The notes under the pieces are model-generated. The model worked only from the letters and a program-made list of their open reading frames with translations, did no database searches and was not told the DNA's origin. Positions 24,901-33,580 of a DNA stretch of 64,000 nucleotides are shown here, one piece after another. The DNA is taken from positions 5,759,175 through 5,823,174 of the forward strand of contig NC_134032.1 in the NCBI RefSeq assembly GCF_964204645.1. Reading direction: 5' to 3'. Position numbers and translations under genes: made by a program. Positions within the stretch are counted from its first letter, which is position 1. Every line of letters begins with the position of its first letter. The DNA comes from Tubulanus polymorphus (lineage: Eukaryota > Nemertea > Palaeonemertea > Tubulaniformes > Tubulanidae).

Positions 24901-27900
24901 TAAACTATAATAGCGACCAAAAGTAACTTTATTACAGACCAAAAGTAAATAATACCAAACACCAAAAGTAACCGACAACTCAAAAACTGACCGACGAATA
25001 TAATATAATCGCACAGATAATATCAAATAATTTTCCATCTCTCTTCGATCGATCGACGAAGGATTGATTCAATTTCAATTCTGAGAGAATCAGCAATTCT
25101 TAAAACAATTGCCATGATTATTCGACTCGGCTTTGATCAGTGACCATCAGTTCAAATTTGAGGTAATTACAGCTTTGTTAGCCTAAAGTAATCATTTTGA
25201 AATCTTTCTCACTAATTGAAAACTGTAACTTGATCATAACCAGTGGGCGTGAAAGCAAAACGCAACTCACTTTTTTGTTTTGAATGGCAGGGTAAATGCA
25301 GAATGAATTCCTCAATTTCAGTAGTTCGTTAAGCAACAAGACACTGTATAAAGTCTATATACTTAGTCTGAATACCAGTCGTTGTTACGGTTCCCTACAA
25401 CGTCTGACGCTAAAGTATGATATAGAGGTTAACTCCTGTTAATTGCAATGCAACAACTGATTTTAGTGTCAAATCAAACCTTTGTACTAAAATAAATAAA
25501 TTAGTTACCTTGTTGACTTAGAAAACGTGTTTTATAATCATATTTTTGATGATTTAAATCGCGAACCGGGGAATTTATTGATTTGATTTGATTGCCACAA
25601 TCGGGATTTCCGATCTGGACTAAATTAATAAAATGTGAAAATTCAATATGTCTCTCTAAAATTACTCTAATTGTTAATTTTTGTTGATATAACGCATAAA
25701 TTTAGGTCAATTTTAACCTTGAGAATTTGAAACAAGAATGATATCTGCATTGGCATCAATGTCAGTCCAAGTTCAAGTCCGAATCCGTAATTTACACTCC
25801 CCTAATGGACCACGAAAAGCCGCCATATTTGATATGTTGCTTTACTTCAACTATTTCTTGAGGCGACTAGTCAAAAGTTTTGAGCTACTACGATCGTCAA
25901 AAGCTACTTAGGATTACCAATTTATGCACAAACAATAGTTAACTTCCGTCTGATTACAGAACAGTCAGTTTGAGGTAAGTTGATGGTGTTTTAAGGGGTG
26001 AAATAGAAGCTCAAAGCCTTGTCCCTCAAAATGAGGGACGAAAATTAACCTTATATGAGCACTTTCGCCCTAGACGTTGTTTGTAGAACTACTACAGGTA
26101 CTAGACTACTATATCCTATGATTAATGTATTCTGTAGCTTGTATTTTGATCGGTCGTAAAAATTTCAAACTTAGAGTTCTAATTCTTGATTCTTATTCGG
26201 ATTTTGGGAATGGAAAACTCAAGAAATCTGGCCAAGGACGAATTCTCAATTTTGGCGGATAAAACATGAAATCGTGCATATGGATGATGGGTTGGCAGGA
26301 TTTCCGCTGATTTTATCCTCACTGTCGAATGTGACCAGGAATTTTGGTTGGGAGGATTTTGGTCGGTGTTTGGCATTGGATGACTTTTGGTCAGTATCAC
26401 ACGGTTTTGGTCGGTGTTTAGTACTACCCCGAAAATTAACTGTATATGCGCACTTTTACCCTAGACGTTGTTTGGGGAACGACAGCTAGGTACTAGACTA
26501 GGAGGACAGGTCTTGATCAATTACAGACCAAAATAACAGGCACCAAGTCCAAGCCAGTCCCATAACAATCTAAGAAACTGTGACTTCTTGGTTTTGACTG
26601 AACAGTCAGGAACACTTTCCAAAAACGGCTTATTCTGCCAATTTCGGCGTTTTCCGCCAATAACGACAGAATCAGCCATTTAGCCGAAATCTGCGTTTTC
26701 TGCCATTTTTGGCTTGTTCTTAAAAAACGCCATTTCCGCCGTTTTCAGCTGTTACAGTTTTTAAAACTACATCGCCAGAAACGGCGTTTTTAGCTTAGAT
26801 AGTTTTACAGGTGCTATTTATAATGCTTAGTTCGATGGGAGTCCCTATTATGACATCATCGCTTTTCTGCTGGCATGCATTTGTATATTTGCGCCGAAAA
26901 ATTAATCTCATTGATCCGTTCCAGGCTTCAAGAAAGAATTAAATATAAATGTATGGGTTTCCGATGGCAAATGTATTTGAATTCTGTTCTTTCTGTATAC
27001 CTGTATTCTATGAAATAAATATATACATACATGTATCCCAAATTGTTTCGAAAATGTTTGTTGTATTTTGAAATGAGTCTAGATACAGCTGTAGGCCTAT
27101 CGATTTTGAGTTGTAACGTCATTGGCCACCAATTCATTCAATCACTATCCATCACAAGAATCCATCAATTAGCTTGGAGGCATCGAAGATGTTAATTACC
27201 TTTAATTAACCAACATCATATGCAGTCCAATATATCCCTCAACCATTCTATGCTTTATTAGGCAAGATAAGACCATGGGCAAAACTTAAAACTAGATTTT
27301 TGATACACTAGTTTATACATCCATGATTGATTTGTCTTATGAGAATGATAATTATAATAATAATAATTTTATTTTTAACATATAATATTTACACATCCGT
27401 TCACCTCAGCAAATTAATTATTTTATTCCAAAAAAGAACCGCGTAGACACTAGGGGAAACGTCTAAGTGGGTGGGGTCCATATATAACAAGTGGACTGCC
27501 AATAATGGCTTAATAGTTTATGATTATAAAACTAACTACGCCAAAAACGGCGGAATACGCCAGAAATGGCGAAAGTTTTTATGTGTACCCATGGCAACGT
27601 TTACTTGAAAACTTTATAATAGTTTTTAAAACTAGTTCCCAAATTTATTTTTAACAAAAATCATGATTAATAAACTTGTTTCATGCTGTAGTAGTTTTGA
27701 GAGTTTTCCCGGAGTTTTTGGGCTTCATATGACGTAATCATTTAGAAAAACGTAAATTTGACCACTTTACCTAGCTCAAAAATTTCCATCCTAGGGTCAT
27801 ATGAAAGCTTATCGTCTGCTCGAGATTATGACGTCATCGGCAACATGCGCTAATTGAAACGGAAATGCGCAAAAAACTTTAAAGCAAAACTAGAAACTTA

Positions 27901-28625
27901 GTGAGCTGAAACTGGCTGATTAAGCCATAAACGACTGTGAAAGTTTCAAAACTGAGTGATCCATGAACAGCTGATTCTGCCGTAATTGGCGGAAAACGCC
28001 GAAATTGGCAGAATAAGCCGTTTTTGGAAAGTGTTCCTGACTGCTAAAGACTTAAATGCCCACTAAAACCATTTGTTGTCATAACATTTTCTAACACAGA
28101 TGGATTGGCAAAAAGACTCCTTAAGTCCAATTGAATGAGAGAGAAAATCCTCCATTTTGTCAAATTTCTTGAAATTTTACATTGTGACCATGCCTACGAC
28201 ATGAAGTTATTTTTCTTGTGGGGTCTCAACAACTAAATCAGGGTGGCGTAGGCATGGTAACAATGTTCAAATCCGAGAAATTTGACAAAATGGAGGATTT
28301 TCTCTCTCATTCAACTGGACTTAAGGAGTCTTTTTGCCAATCCATCTAATTGGTACAGAACTGGAAATATATCGGATATTCAGTTGTTGTCCGCGATTTT
28401 TGGCATTCTGTTAAGACATAAATGAGGTATGTACCCCAAAAAGTGAGCAAAATATCCAAGAAAAACAGGTCTCATCAATTAATAAATAGACATTAGTTAC
28501 TTCCCTCATATTGAGAAGATGTTTTCAATTAATTAATCGGTGAGTATAAACCAATTTTGAACAGTCATTAATGCGGATGAGAGCGGATTCTGGGTTAGAT
28601 TCTGAGAAACGTACCTATCAGCCAT
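15768..28625 (-). CDS. RPL7: Ribosomal protein L7 (uL30), complete five-exon gene
   Basis: On the minus strand, exons at 28625-28615, 23898-23587, 23210-23073, 17438-17329 and 15976-15768 join in frame through GT-AG junctions into 260 codons including the stop. The product is 259 residues, close to the 248 of human RPL7. The N-terminus is basic ([13 protein letters not shown]). Family hallmarks follow in order: [71 protein letters not shown] and [12 protein letters not shown]. The protein is a 60S subunit component that contacts 28S and 5S rRNA. All intervening sequence is intronic, including about 4.7 kb (intron 1) and 5.6 kb (intron 3) filled with mobile DNA and snoRNA-like units. The frame is intact, so this is the functional gene and not a retrocopy. 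Confidence 0.97.
16416..17017. mobile_element. Pogo/Tigger-like MITE in RPL7 intron 4
   Basis: The ends are CAGTCAATGCTC and the inverse of CAGTCAAAGCTC, with 'ggcgatttaac' and 'ggcgatataac' just inside. TA flanks both sides (16414-16415 and 17018-17019). About 600 bp, no transposase. Confidence 0.72.
17146..17282 (-). ncRNA. H/ACA snoRNA-like unit 1, RPL7 intron 4
   Basis: About 137 nt on the strand of the host gene. A first hairpin closes with GCATTC/GAATGC, a hinge with AAATAAAAA follows (ANANNA-type H box), and a second hairpin closes with CCTT/AAGG, followed by ATA plus three bases (an ACA-box variant). The closing stem differs from the other three copies (GCACTC/GAGTGC) by a compensating pair, C to T on one side and G to A on the other, which supports a selected RNA stem. 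Target sites were not identified. Confidence 0.72.
17329..17438 (-). CDS. RPL7: RPL7 exon 4
   Basis: The acceptor is GTTGTTTTAG; the donor is G|GTAAGT. The exon encodes [18 protein letters not shown] and [14 protein letters not shown]. It lies between two of the snoRNA-like units, which occupy the introns on either side. Confidence 0.95.
17624..17762 (-). ncRNA. H/ACA snoRNA-like unit 2, RPL7 intron 3
   Basis: About 139 nt, sense to RPL7. The first hairpin closes with GCACTCA/TGAGTGC and an inner CGCT/AGCG stem. The hinge AAAATTACAA contains ANANNA. The second hairpin closes with CCTT/AAGG, followed by ACA and TAA. It lies 186 nt upstream of exon 4 on the transcript. Its 5' flank (about 230 bp) is shared with unit 3, so the pair arose by segmental duplication. 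Confidence 0.78.
17940..20420 (+). repeat. Interspersed repeats C and A/B in RPL7 intron 3
   Basis: Repeat C occurs twice (about 17990-18400 and 20120-20420), sharing 'aataaaatttgattgaat', 'gatttcatagaaatcgatct' (or a close variant) and 'cgtgaacacctg'. Between them lie repeat A (18688-19200, three tandem units of about 150 bp, beginning 'aactaggggtccagggacac') and a second A+B copy (about 19376-20015). All of this is intronic to RPL7. No exon is visible. Confidence 0.65.
20915..21150 (-). mobile_element. tRNA-derived SINE, copy 1
   Basis: Read on the minus strand, it carries the B-box-like GGGTTCGAATCCCTTGACGG and shares its body (gcgctgtgattgg..., 'ttcgctgattggccc'-type, 'gcgcttttgcgcatgac') with copies at 29895-30240 and 54455-54778. 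This copy lacks about 50 bp next to the B box that the other two keep. Confidence 0.62.
21440..22030 (+). repeat. Interspersed repeat B, copy 3
   Basis: The copy includes 'tgctgatggg', 'ggctgaagatgtgtctaggg', 'cgtctacggacggacggacg' and the terminal hairpin 'tgggacttaagtcccaagtg'. It ends four bases before the 3' end of snoRNA-like unit 3. Confidence 0.7.
22034..22175 (-). ncRNA. H/ACA snoRNA-like unit 3, RPL7 intron 3
   Basis: About 142 nt with the same architecture: GCACTCA/TGAGTGC stem, inner ATGCTT/AAGCGT stem, an AAAATCGTAA hinge, a second hairpin containing CTCCACCCAG and AACAGGCTGG, closing CCTT/AAGG, then ACA plus GTA. Changes relative to unit 4 in the inner stem keep pairing through G-U. 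Repeat B ends immediately next to its 3' end. Confidence 0.78.
22389..22531 (-). ncRNA. H/ACA snoRNA-like unit 4, RPL7 intron 3
   Basis: About 143 nt: GCACTCA/TGAGTGC stem, hinge AACATAAAAA with box H ATAAAA, second hairpin with CCAG/CTGG and GTTTA/TAAAC inner pairs, closing CCTT/AAGG, then ACA plus GAT. Intronic snoRNAs in ribosomal protein genes are processed from the debranched intron. Several copies within one intron are unusual for animals and suggest redundancy. Confidence 0.78.
22544..22798 (+). pseudogene. Unrecognised open frame, 84 codons, antisense in RPL7 intron 3
   Basis: The frame opens with GTG and contains [21 protein letters not shown]. It has no ATG at its start, no visible splice context and no family I can name. 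The residue composition looks protein-like, so it may be a fragment of a mobile-element protein. It could also be chance. Confidence 0.25.
23073..23210 (-). CDS. RPL7: RPL7 exon 3
   Basis: The acceptor is CTTATTTTCTAG; the donor is GG|GTATGTG. The exon encodes [14 protein letters not shown] through AEPFITWG, the core of the L30-like fold. Phases match on both sides. Confidence 0.94.
23587..23898 (-). CDS. RPL7: RPL7 exon 2
   Basis: The acceptor is AATTTATTTCAG at 23899-23900. The donor is GG|GTAAGT, with the GT at 23586-23585. The exon encodes the lysine-rich N-terminal extension and the first conserved block, ending in RIR plus two bases of Gly. The ATG further inside the exon (23846) is an internal Met ([10 protein letters not shown]) and not the start. 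Confidence 0.95.
23977..26048 (+). repeat. Direct duplication in RPL7 intron 1
   Basis: 23977-24397 and about 25375-26048 are diverged copies of the same sequence. Shared landmarks, in order, are 'gttacggttccctacaacgt', 'agtgtcaaatcaaacctttg', 'ttcaagtccgaatccgta', 'acgaaaagccgcc', 'aaagctacttaggatta' and a small hairpin 'gtccctc...gagggac'. A further echo of the right end lies at about 26436-26500. No coding frame is shared. Confidence 0.68.
26603..28043. mobile_element. 1.4-kb TIR element in RPL7 intron 1
   Basis: The two ends are inverted copies of about 75 bp, starting CAGTCAGGAACACTTTCCAA and including the palindromic words 'ggcgttttccgcc' and 'gccgaaattggc'. The interior repeats variants of 'cgccgttttt..ggcg' many times. 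No transposase frame and no clear target duplication are visible. It is probably a non-autonomous DNA transposon. Confidence 0.68.
28098..28347. mobile_element. 250-bp foldback element (101-bp arms)
   Basis: 28098-28198 and 28247-28347 are near-perfect inverted copies, starting AGATGGATTGGCAAAAAGAC and ending in ccatgcctacg, around a 48-nt loop. As RNA within the RPL7 pre-mRNA it would form a very long hairpin. It is a classic hairpin MITE with no ORF. Confidence 0.85.
28615..28625 (-). CDS. RPL7: RPL7 exon 1, 11-nt coding part
   Basis: The ATG at 28625-28623 is followed by GCT GAT AG and the donor GTACG. The first exon thus codes only Met-Ala-Asp plus two bases of a Ser codon completed in exon 2. 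A tiny first coding exon behind a TOP leader is common in ribosomal protein genes. Confidence 0.88.
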
Positions 28626-28636
28626 GATGATGATCC

Positions 28637-28647
28637 GGAAGAGAAAG
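28637..28647 (-). promoter_or_regulatory. TOP-like pyrimidine tract at RPL7 start
   Basis: Minus-strand CTTTCTCTTCC sits 11 nt upstream of the ATG. Ribosomal protein mRNAs begin with a C followed by a pyrimidine tract (5' TOP), which couples translation to growth signals. The transcription start would be at or near 28647. The 5' UTR would be about 22 nt. Confidence 0.6.
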
Positions 28648-29640
28648 CACTTCCTGGGTTAACGGCTTAGTTAACAAATCTGTCGCACAGTGGCGCCAGC
28701 TTATGGTGGTAGTTTTCGACTCGGTGGCGCAGACTCGAGATCAAAGTTCTCTTTTCTTTTGCCAGCGTTTTGTAGATCAATAAAACTATAACGTGATAGA
28801 TATAAGAAGAATAATACGAAACCTCCACAGAGTTTCATCGTATCGTTGGAAGACTAAATGTTAAGTGTAAACTAAACTCGGATCCGACACTACGGAAACT
28901 TTGATGTTACCGGTATCTCCAACTTAAATCTTGGATCGCGCGAGAACAAAATGTTCATTTAAGATCCGTACTTTTATTGTTTATCGTGAGACTGCGCATA
29001 ATAGGCCTAATAGAAAAATACGTTTACCGGGTAACGTACATTACACACGCGATAATATAAAATGTTTCAGTCCGTTCGATGAACCGTTAAATGCGTGTAT
29101 AGTGCCGATCGGATCGGCACTATACACGCATAACGGTTCATCGAACGGTTCTTTAGTTTCCGTATGATGGTTCATATCTAAGGAGATGGTGTTCCCAGAA
29201 CCGACTAAGTTCAACGGGCACTATCAGGTGGGAAAGAACAATACGTGCGGGCAGCCTGTTTCATTCGTCAATACAGTATATCTTATTGTGAAAGAGTTGA
29301 TTCTGTTGTTGAGTCTAGTTGCAGCGAGACTTTGTTCATTTGAGAGGATGTCCGCGGGTGTTATAGCGGTTAACGTTAAGTTTGAACAGCGGTTTCTTTG
29401 TTCGATTTTCGCCATGGATAAGCTTATACATTTGGATAATTGGGGGTCGCTAGAATTAGTACAACATGATAGATTTCTATCAATTTTCATGATGGTCAAT
29501 TTCCGAATGTGACTATTCTATCAAATTCCAGTACTGGATTTTTCTATCTTATTCCAAGGTGTTCACTGATGTTAATTTCCATGTCGTGCATTTTCCAGAC
29601 GTGAAAATTCTATTTAAGTCCAATACTGGATTTTTTGGAC
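28648..29640. other. RPL7 upstream region, no gene recognised
   Basis: This is the promoter side of RPL7. Short open frames at 28931-29167 and 29186-29512 have no recognisable features. A large palindrome at 29072-29148 is the only clear structure. Confidence 0.5.
29072..29148. repeat. 77-bp near-perfect palindrome
   Basis: The left arm (39 nt, starting ccgttcgatgaaccgtt) and the right arm (37 nt, ending aacggttcatcgaacgg) flank a single G at 29111. The only asymmetry is two extra A in the left arm. It could extrude as a cruciform or mark a failed foldback duplication. Confidence 0.88.
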
Positions 29641-30390
29641 AATTTCATGTCGGACAATTCCAGTGTGGGTAGGGATAGGACTTTGAGGCGCTCATTGGAC
29701 GACAAATCATTTAGTTCCAAGCCCATTTTGGTAGCTTTTCTTTGTACAGATTCAAGTAATTTGATATTTTAATGGTTGCCCGGTTCCATACAACTGAAGC
29801 ATATTCAACGTGCGGTCGAATATTAGTGATTTATACAAGAACAAGAAGACGGTGGTGTTGAAGAAAGAAAAGGTTCTTTTGACGAGTCCAGTCATAGACC
29901 CATCTTCACCTGTCAAGGGATTCGAACCCACTACGCTAAAGCTGTTCCCCGAACCCCTTGACCTCACGAGTCGTTGGAGTCGTTACTAGCCGACCAGAAT
30001 CAGGTCGGGCCAATCACAGCGCTTGTTACAGACGACATTAGGCATCTATGGAATTTCCCGGTAAATGGACCAATCAGCGAACACGTAGCGAACGCGGAAG
30101 TATCGTCGCGTGTCGATATATGACGTCATGCGCAAAAGCGCCGGTAATGAAACCGCGCGTCGTGAGGCCAGGGGGCTGGTGGAAGCGAGTTCGGGAGCGA
30201 TACCGGACTCCTGGCAAGCGAGGATGTCATAGACCTGGCTTTGTTTACGCAATTTTGGATATGACTGCAAAAGTTTAGTTTCTCGTCTATAACAACACCG
30301 AGGTCTTTCTCGGATGCTACCTGTGATAAGGGAAGGTTTCCAGAATTAATTTAGTAATATTGGTGTTTGGCGTTTTTGTTTCCAAGGTGT
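29640..30390 (-). pseudogene. LINE reverse transcriptase fragment, C-terminal part
   Basis: Broken minus-strand frames spell short RT hallmarks: SEKDLGVVIDEKL (about 30330-30290), then, after the SINE at 29895-30240, pieces resembling RPHVEYASVVWN and NERLKVLSLPTL (about 29850-29650). These are typical of the RT C-terminal half of CR1/L2/Jockey-like non-LTR elements. Stops and frameshifts make it dead. It probably belongs with the fragment at 34100-34640. Confidence 0.7.
29895..30240 (-). mobile_element. tRNA-derived SINE, copy 2
   Basis: Read on the minus strand, it carries the B-box-like GGTTCGAATCCC next to 'gtcaaggggttcggggaac' and the same body as the copies at 20915 and 54455. It sits inside the LINE fragment and interrupts its RT frame. 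Confidence 0.72.
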
Positions 30391-30392
30391 AG

Positions 30393-30831
30393 GAGTAATT
30401 GTATATATGTTGTTCTAGACCAAAGGTTGAACGGTTGAGCTCATTAAAAAACAAATATAAAAAGTATTTTAATTCCAAACTATAATATATTTTCATAGCC
30501 GTGTGTATTTTATATTACGAATAAATATTTATTCTAAAATATCAATAATTTTAATTTAAAAGCATTTAAAAGCATTTAAAGATTATTAAAAGCATCAATT
30601 GGTCACGTCGCTTCGCTCCGCTCCCAATTGATTTAATTACAATACACAATAAAGAATATATTCATATAATCAAATATATTCTAATAATAATAATAATTCT
30701 ATCATTTAATCTAAAATCCACACGGCTATGAAAATATATTATAGTTTGGAATTAAAATTACTTTTTATATTTGCTCTTAATGAGCTCAATCTTTCAACCT
30801 TTAATCTAGAACAACATATATACAATTACTC
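30393..30831. repeat. 113-bp inverted repeat at left end of AT-rich element
   Basis: Arms 30393-30505 and 30719-30831 are about 90% identical inverted copies (sharing, for example, attgtatatatgttgttcta). A smaller stem, ATCAATTGG (30594-30602) / CCAATTGAT (30624-30632), lies at the same centre (about 30612), around a GC-rich loop 'cgcttcgctccgctc' that contrasts with the AT-rich surroundings. The right arm includes the first codons of the first gene. The left arm runs into the LINE. Confidence 0.85.
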
Positions 30832-31264
30832 TAATATTTTTATATATGAAAATCATATTTATGAAAATCATATAAATGAAATCAATGTTAATAAATAATT
30901 TGTTATTAAAATTGAGAGTAAACAAGTACACAGTGAAAACAACAAATTATTCTTAAATAGAATTAAAGATACAACAAATGTCAAATCTGAGGATTATAAA
31001 TTCAAAAAGTTAACAGAATTAACATTACATAAGAAATATTTAATTACAAATATTGAAACAATTACTAATAGACATGGTAATAAATTAGTTATTCACTTAG
31101 AATATGAAGGATTAAAAGGAAATAAATATAAATTCAGAACATATTTACCAGATAGATTTCATAGATTATCTAGTGAAGATAGTGAATAATTATATTCAGG
31201 TGATTTCTATTTCATATACAAAGGTAAGAATGAAAAAGGATGTCATGATATAGATTTCGAATAA
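30728..31264 (+). pseudogene. Broken gene V1 of AT-rich element
   Basis: A frame opens at ATG 30728, within the right inverted-repeat arm, and continues in one phase to TAA 31262. It is interrupted only by TAA at 30896 and TAA at 31187. The part from about 30990 looks strongly protein-like (for example LTLHKKYLITNIE and TYLPDRFHRL; a Cys-His-Asp segment near the end). I do not recognise a named family with confidence. Only TAA interrupts the frame; see findings. Confidence 0.5.
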
Positions 31265-31280
31265 AAAATATGTAAAATAA

Positions 31281-32519
31281 ATGGTTGAATTAAAAGAATA
31301 TAGAATATATGTTGATTCTAGAAAACTTACAAATTACAAATCTCCTAATTTACTAGTACAATTAGATAGAGAATTCAAAAATTGTGTTGATTTAAAATTA
31401 GTAAATATAAGTTAATGTAATAAAAGTCTTGATCATTTAGCTTTCTTAATTTTTGACAGAAACATTAAAAAATGTTTTCATCTATTTCTAAGACCGGGAT
31501 TATATAGTTTAGAAACATTAGCGCAAGAAATTAATAGAAAAGCAAGGACAAAATTCAATAGTGAAGACAAGTTTGGAATTAGATTTAATAAAATTGATAT
31601 TAATAATAAAATAAAGAATATAGCTGCAAAGCAGCGATAACGGGTTTTCTGGATGCATGTGATCGAAAGGAAAAATTAATTACCGGGTATTCGATGGAAA
31701 AATAAAATGAGATGATTTGGATATTATCGGAGCAATCCTCTTTTTGGTTGAATGGTCTAACCCCAGTATAGTCCCCCGTGATTTGGAAATTCTCGGAGCC
31801 CTCCTTTATTTACCTACTAAATGACGTCACAAACTGTTATTTCGCCGGTGCTTGTTGTCTAACAATTCAATTCAATTCTTTATTTACAGTAACCTAATAA
31901 GTAATTTTAAGTTTCAAATAGGATGGAAAGTACATTCAGACAATCTGTTGGTTCAGAGAGACCGTTATTACAGTATCAATTTATACATTTCGTTTCGAAG
32001 CTGTCAGTTGCCGAATCTGAATGAAGATGAATTTTATTTGACGAAATCGGCGGAAAATATATAATAATAATAATCAACAGAATTTCAAGAGGGTTTTCGA
32101 CGAAAGTCAGAAAACCCTAATTAGGTTAGACAATGGCGTACAACATCAATTTTTAGTTGAAAAACCTATAGCTAAACTGTTAGGAGTTACACCAAATCAA
32201 CTGATAACAAATGTTGATACTACAGCAAATATAATACCTTTTACACACTTTTATATTTATTGCAATTTAATTGACCCCACAAAAACTTTCGAAGCAACTA
32301 AAGATATAATTTGTAATTCTAGTATATTAAATATTTTACCATAAAAAATGTTAAACAATTTGGAACACAAATAAATTATAATTTTGCTGAATGTGATTTT
32401 AAACGTTGTATTCCACAATTTGATAATTTTAAATTAGAAGTTAGAAATCATAATTATTATATATTAATTTAAATAACTTTCCTGTAATTTCTGAATTAGT
32501 TGTAAGATGTAAAGAGTAA
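31281..32519 (+). pseudogene. Broken capsid-like gene V2, split by an insertion
   Basis: The first part starts at ATG 31281 after TGTAAAATAA and runs in one frame to about 31620, with one TAA at 31413. A non-AT-rich segment (about 31622-32125) interrupts it. The second part resumes at about 32126, meets TAA at 32342, shifts frame twice, and ends at TAA 32517. The N-terminal YRIYVDSRKL plus spaced residues, and the later FTHFYIYCNLIDP, recall minor capsid (penton-type) proteins of polinton/adintovirus-like viruses. This is a from-memory family impression, not a search result. No intact product is possible. Confidence 0.42.
31622..32125. mobile_element. 0.5-kb insertion in V2
   Basis: The base composition is ordinary and no longer AT-rich. 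The ends read AACGGGTTTTCTG and its inverse, CAGAAAACCCT. Close to the right end, gggttttc/gaaaaccc forms a hairpin. A similar hairpin ('agggttttctg...cagaaacccc') occurs alone at about 37,806-37,832. The inside has two direct copies of 'tgatttgga..ttctcggagc'-like sequence. It is probably a small non-autonomous transposon; the exact borders are uncertain. Confidence 0.5.
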
Positions 32520-32597
32520 TTTTTTTGATATATAAATATGAATATAACAGTAGGACCGAGTATATGTTTTTGATTTGATTTTAAACGTGAGAAAGAA

Positions 32598-32792
32598 ATG
32601 AAATTTGATATTAATGATGTAATAACACATATTAAAAATATCGCATTTTTTAATGAAACAACATTTGATTATGAAACAACAATAAATAAAGAAACTTATA
32701 ATGTAGAAAAGATTACTGATTTGATTAGAAATTCTTTAAGATTTTATGAATTAGATGAAGATTTTATCATTGATGATATTTTAATAGAATAA
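32598..32792 (+). CDS. Small acidic ORF V3
   Basis: An intact 64-codon frame with ATG after 'gagaaaga', rich in Asp/Glu/Asn/Ile (DFIIDDILIE at the end). It is co-directional with its neighbours and of the same AT-rich codon usage. No family is recognised. Confidence 0.4.
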   Translation: MKFDINDVITHIKNIAFFNETTFDYETTINKETYNVEKITDLIRNSLRFYELDEDFIIDDILIE

Positions 32793-32891
32793 TATCTGAA
32801 ATATATAAAAATGAAACTAATAGTATTATAAATGTTGATCATAACTAAGATAACAAAATATTTTGAAGAAGGTGATTTTTTTAATGAATAA

Positions 32892-33119
32892 ATGAGTGAT
32901 AATAAGTGGATGATAACTGGATTGTATAATGGAGCATTACTATCAGTGGGAACAGTTGGTTATACAATGTTATTGAAGAAAGTATTCAAAATGGGAAATA
33001 TTAATGTTGATAGATTTGATATAAATGATATTTTAAAATTAACGTTAGCAGTTACTTTATCTAATTTAACTATTGATTATTTGGAAAAACAAAAATATAT
33101 TCCTCCTATAAACGCATAA
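32892..33119 (+). CDS. Small membrane protein-like ORF V4
   Basis: An intact 75-codon frame, ATG preceded by TTTTTTTAATGAATAA. Two hydrophobic stretches (about residues 8-30, LYNGALLSVGTVGYTMLL; and 48-60) suggest a two-span membrane protein. No family is recognised. It resembles small membrane genes clustered near the end of virus-like elements only by position. Confidence 0.42.
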   Translation: MSDNKWMITGLYNGALLSVGTVGYTMLLKKVFKMGNINVDRFDINDILKLTLAVTLSNLTIDYLEKQKYIPPINA

Positions 33120-33133
33120 TTTTTGTTAAATAA

Positions 33134-33555
33134 ATGGCATCTGCTATTATAACTGTTATAGGATCGGCAATTCTTAACGCTTTAGCGTTTACAGGTGTTG
33201 GATATTTATTTAAGCATATTGATAAAAATGGTTCATTTTCAGAACAAAAAAGACATACTTAGCATTAGAGAAATATAATAAAGCTGCAGAAGAATATAGA
33301 GAAAAAAGACAAAACTATATGGATTATATTAACAAAGAATTATATAATCGAAATATTTCACATAGAGATTTTAAGTCAGTCGATGATGCTATGAGTTTAT
33401 GTAACGCAGTAACAAATAATGAAAAATTACATCTATATAAACCTACAATATCAGATTATTATACACCAAGTAATGAACAACAAAAATATGAAATAATTTG
33501 GATTTTAGGTGGAACGGTTATTGTTATATTTGTAGCATATAAATTTACAAATTAA
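33134..33555 (+). pseudogene. Frameshifted membrane protein gene V5
   Basis: ATG 33134 follows TTTTTGTTAAATAA. The first frame has a hydrophobic N-terminus (AIITVIGSAILNALAF) and stops at TAG 33260. A second frame picks up at once, carries a Lys/Glu/Tyr-rich helix, and ends after a C-terminal hydrophobic span (IIWILGGTVIVIFVAY) at TAA 33553. The two halves were probably one gene with two terminal membrane segments. It is now disabled by a one-base change in length. Confidence 0.45.
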
Positions 33556-33580
33556 TTATATATAATTTTTTGCTAAATAA

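Noticed and set aside
28931-29512. Open frames upstream of RPL7
   Set aside because: The first runs through the palindrome and the second has an equally long antisense frame. Neither shows protein family features.
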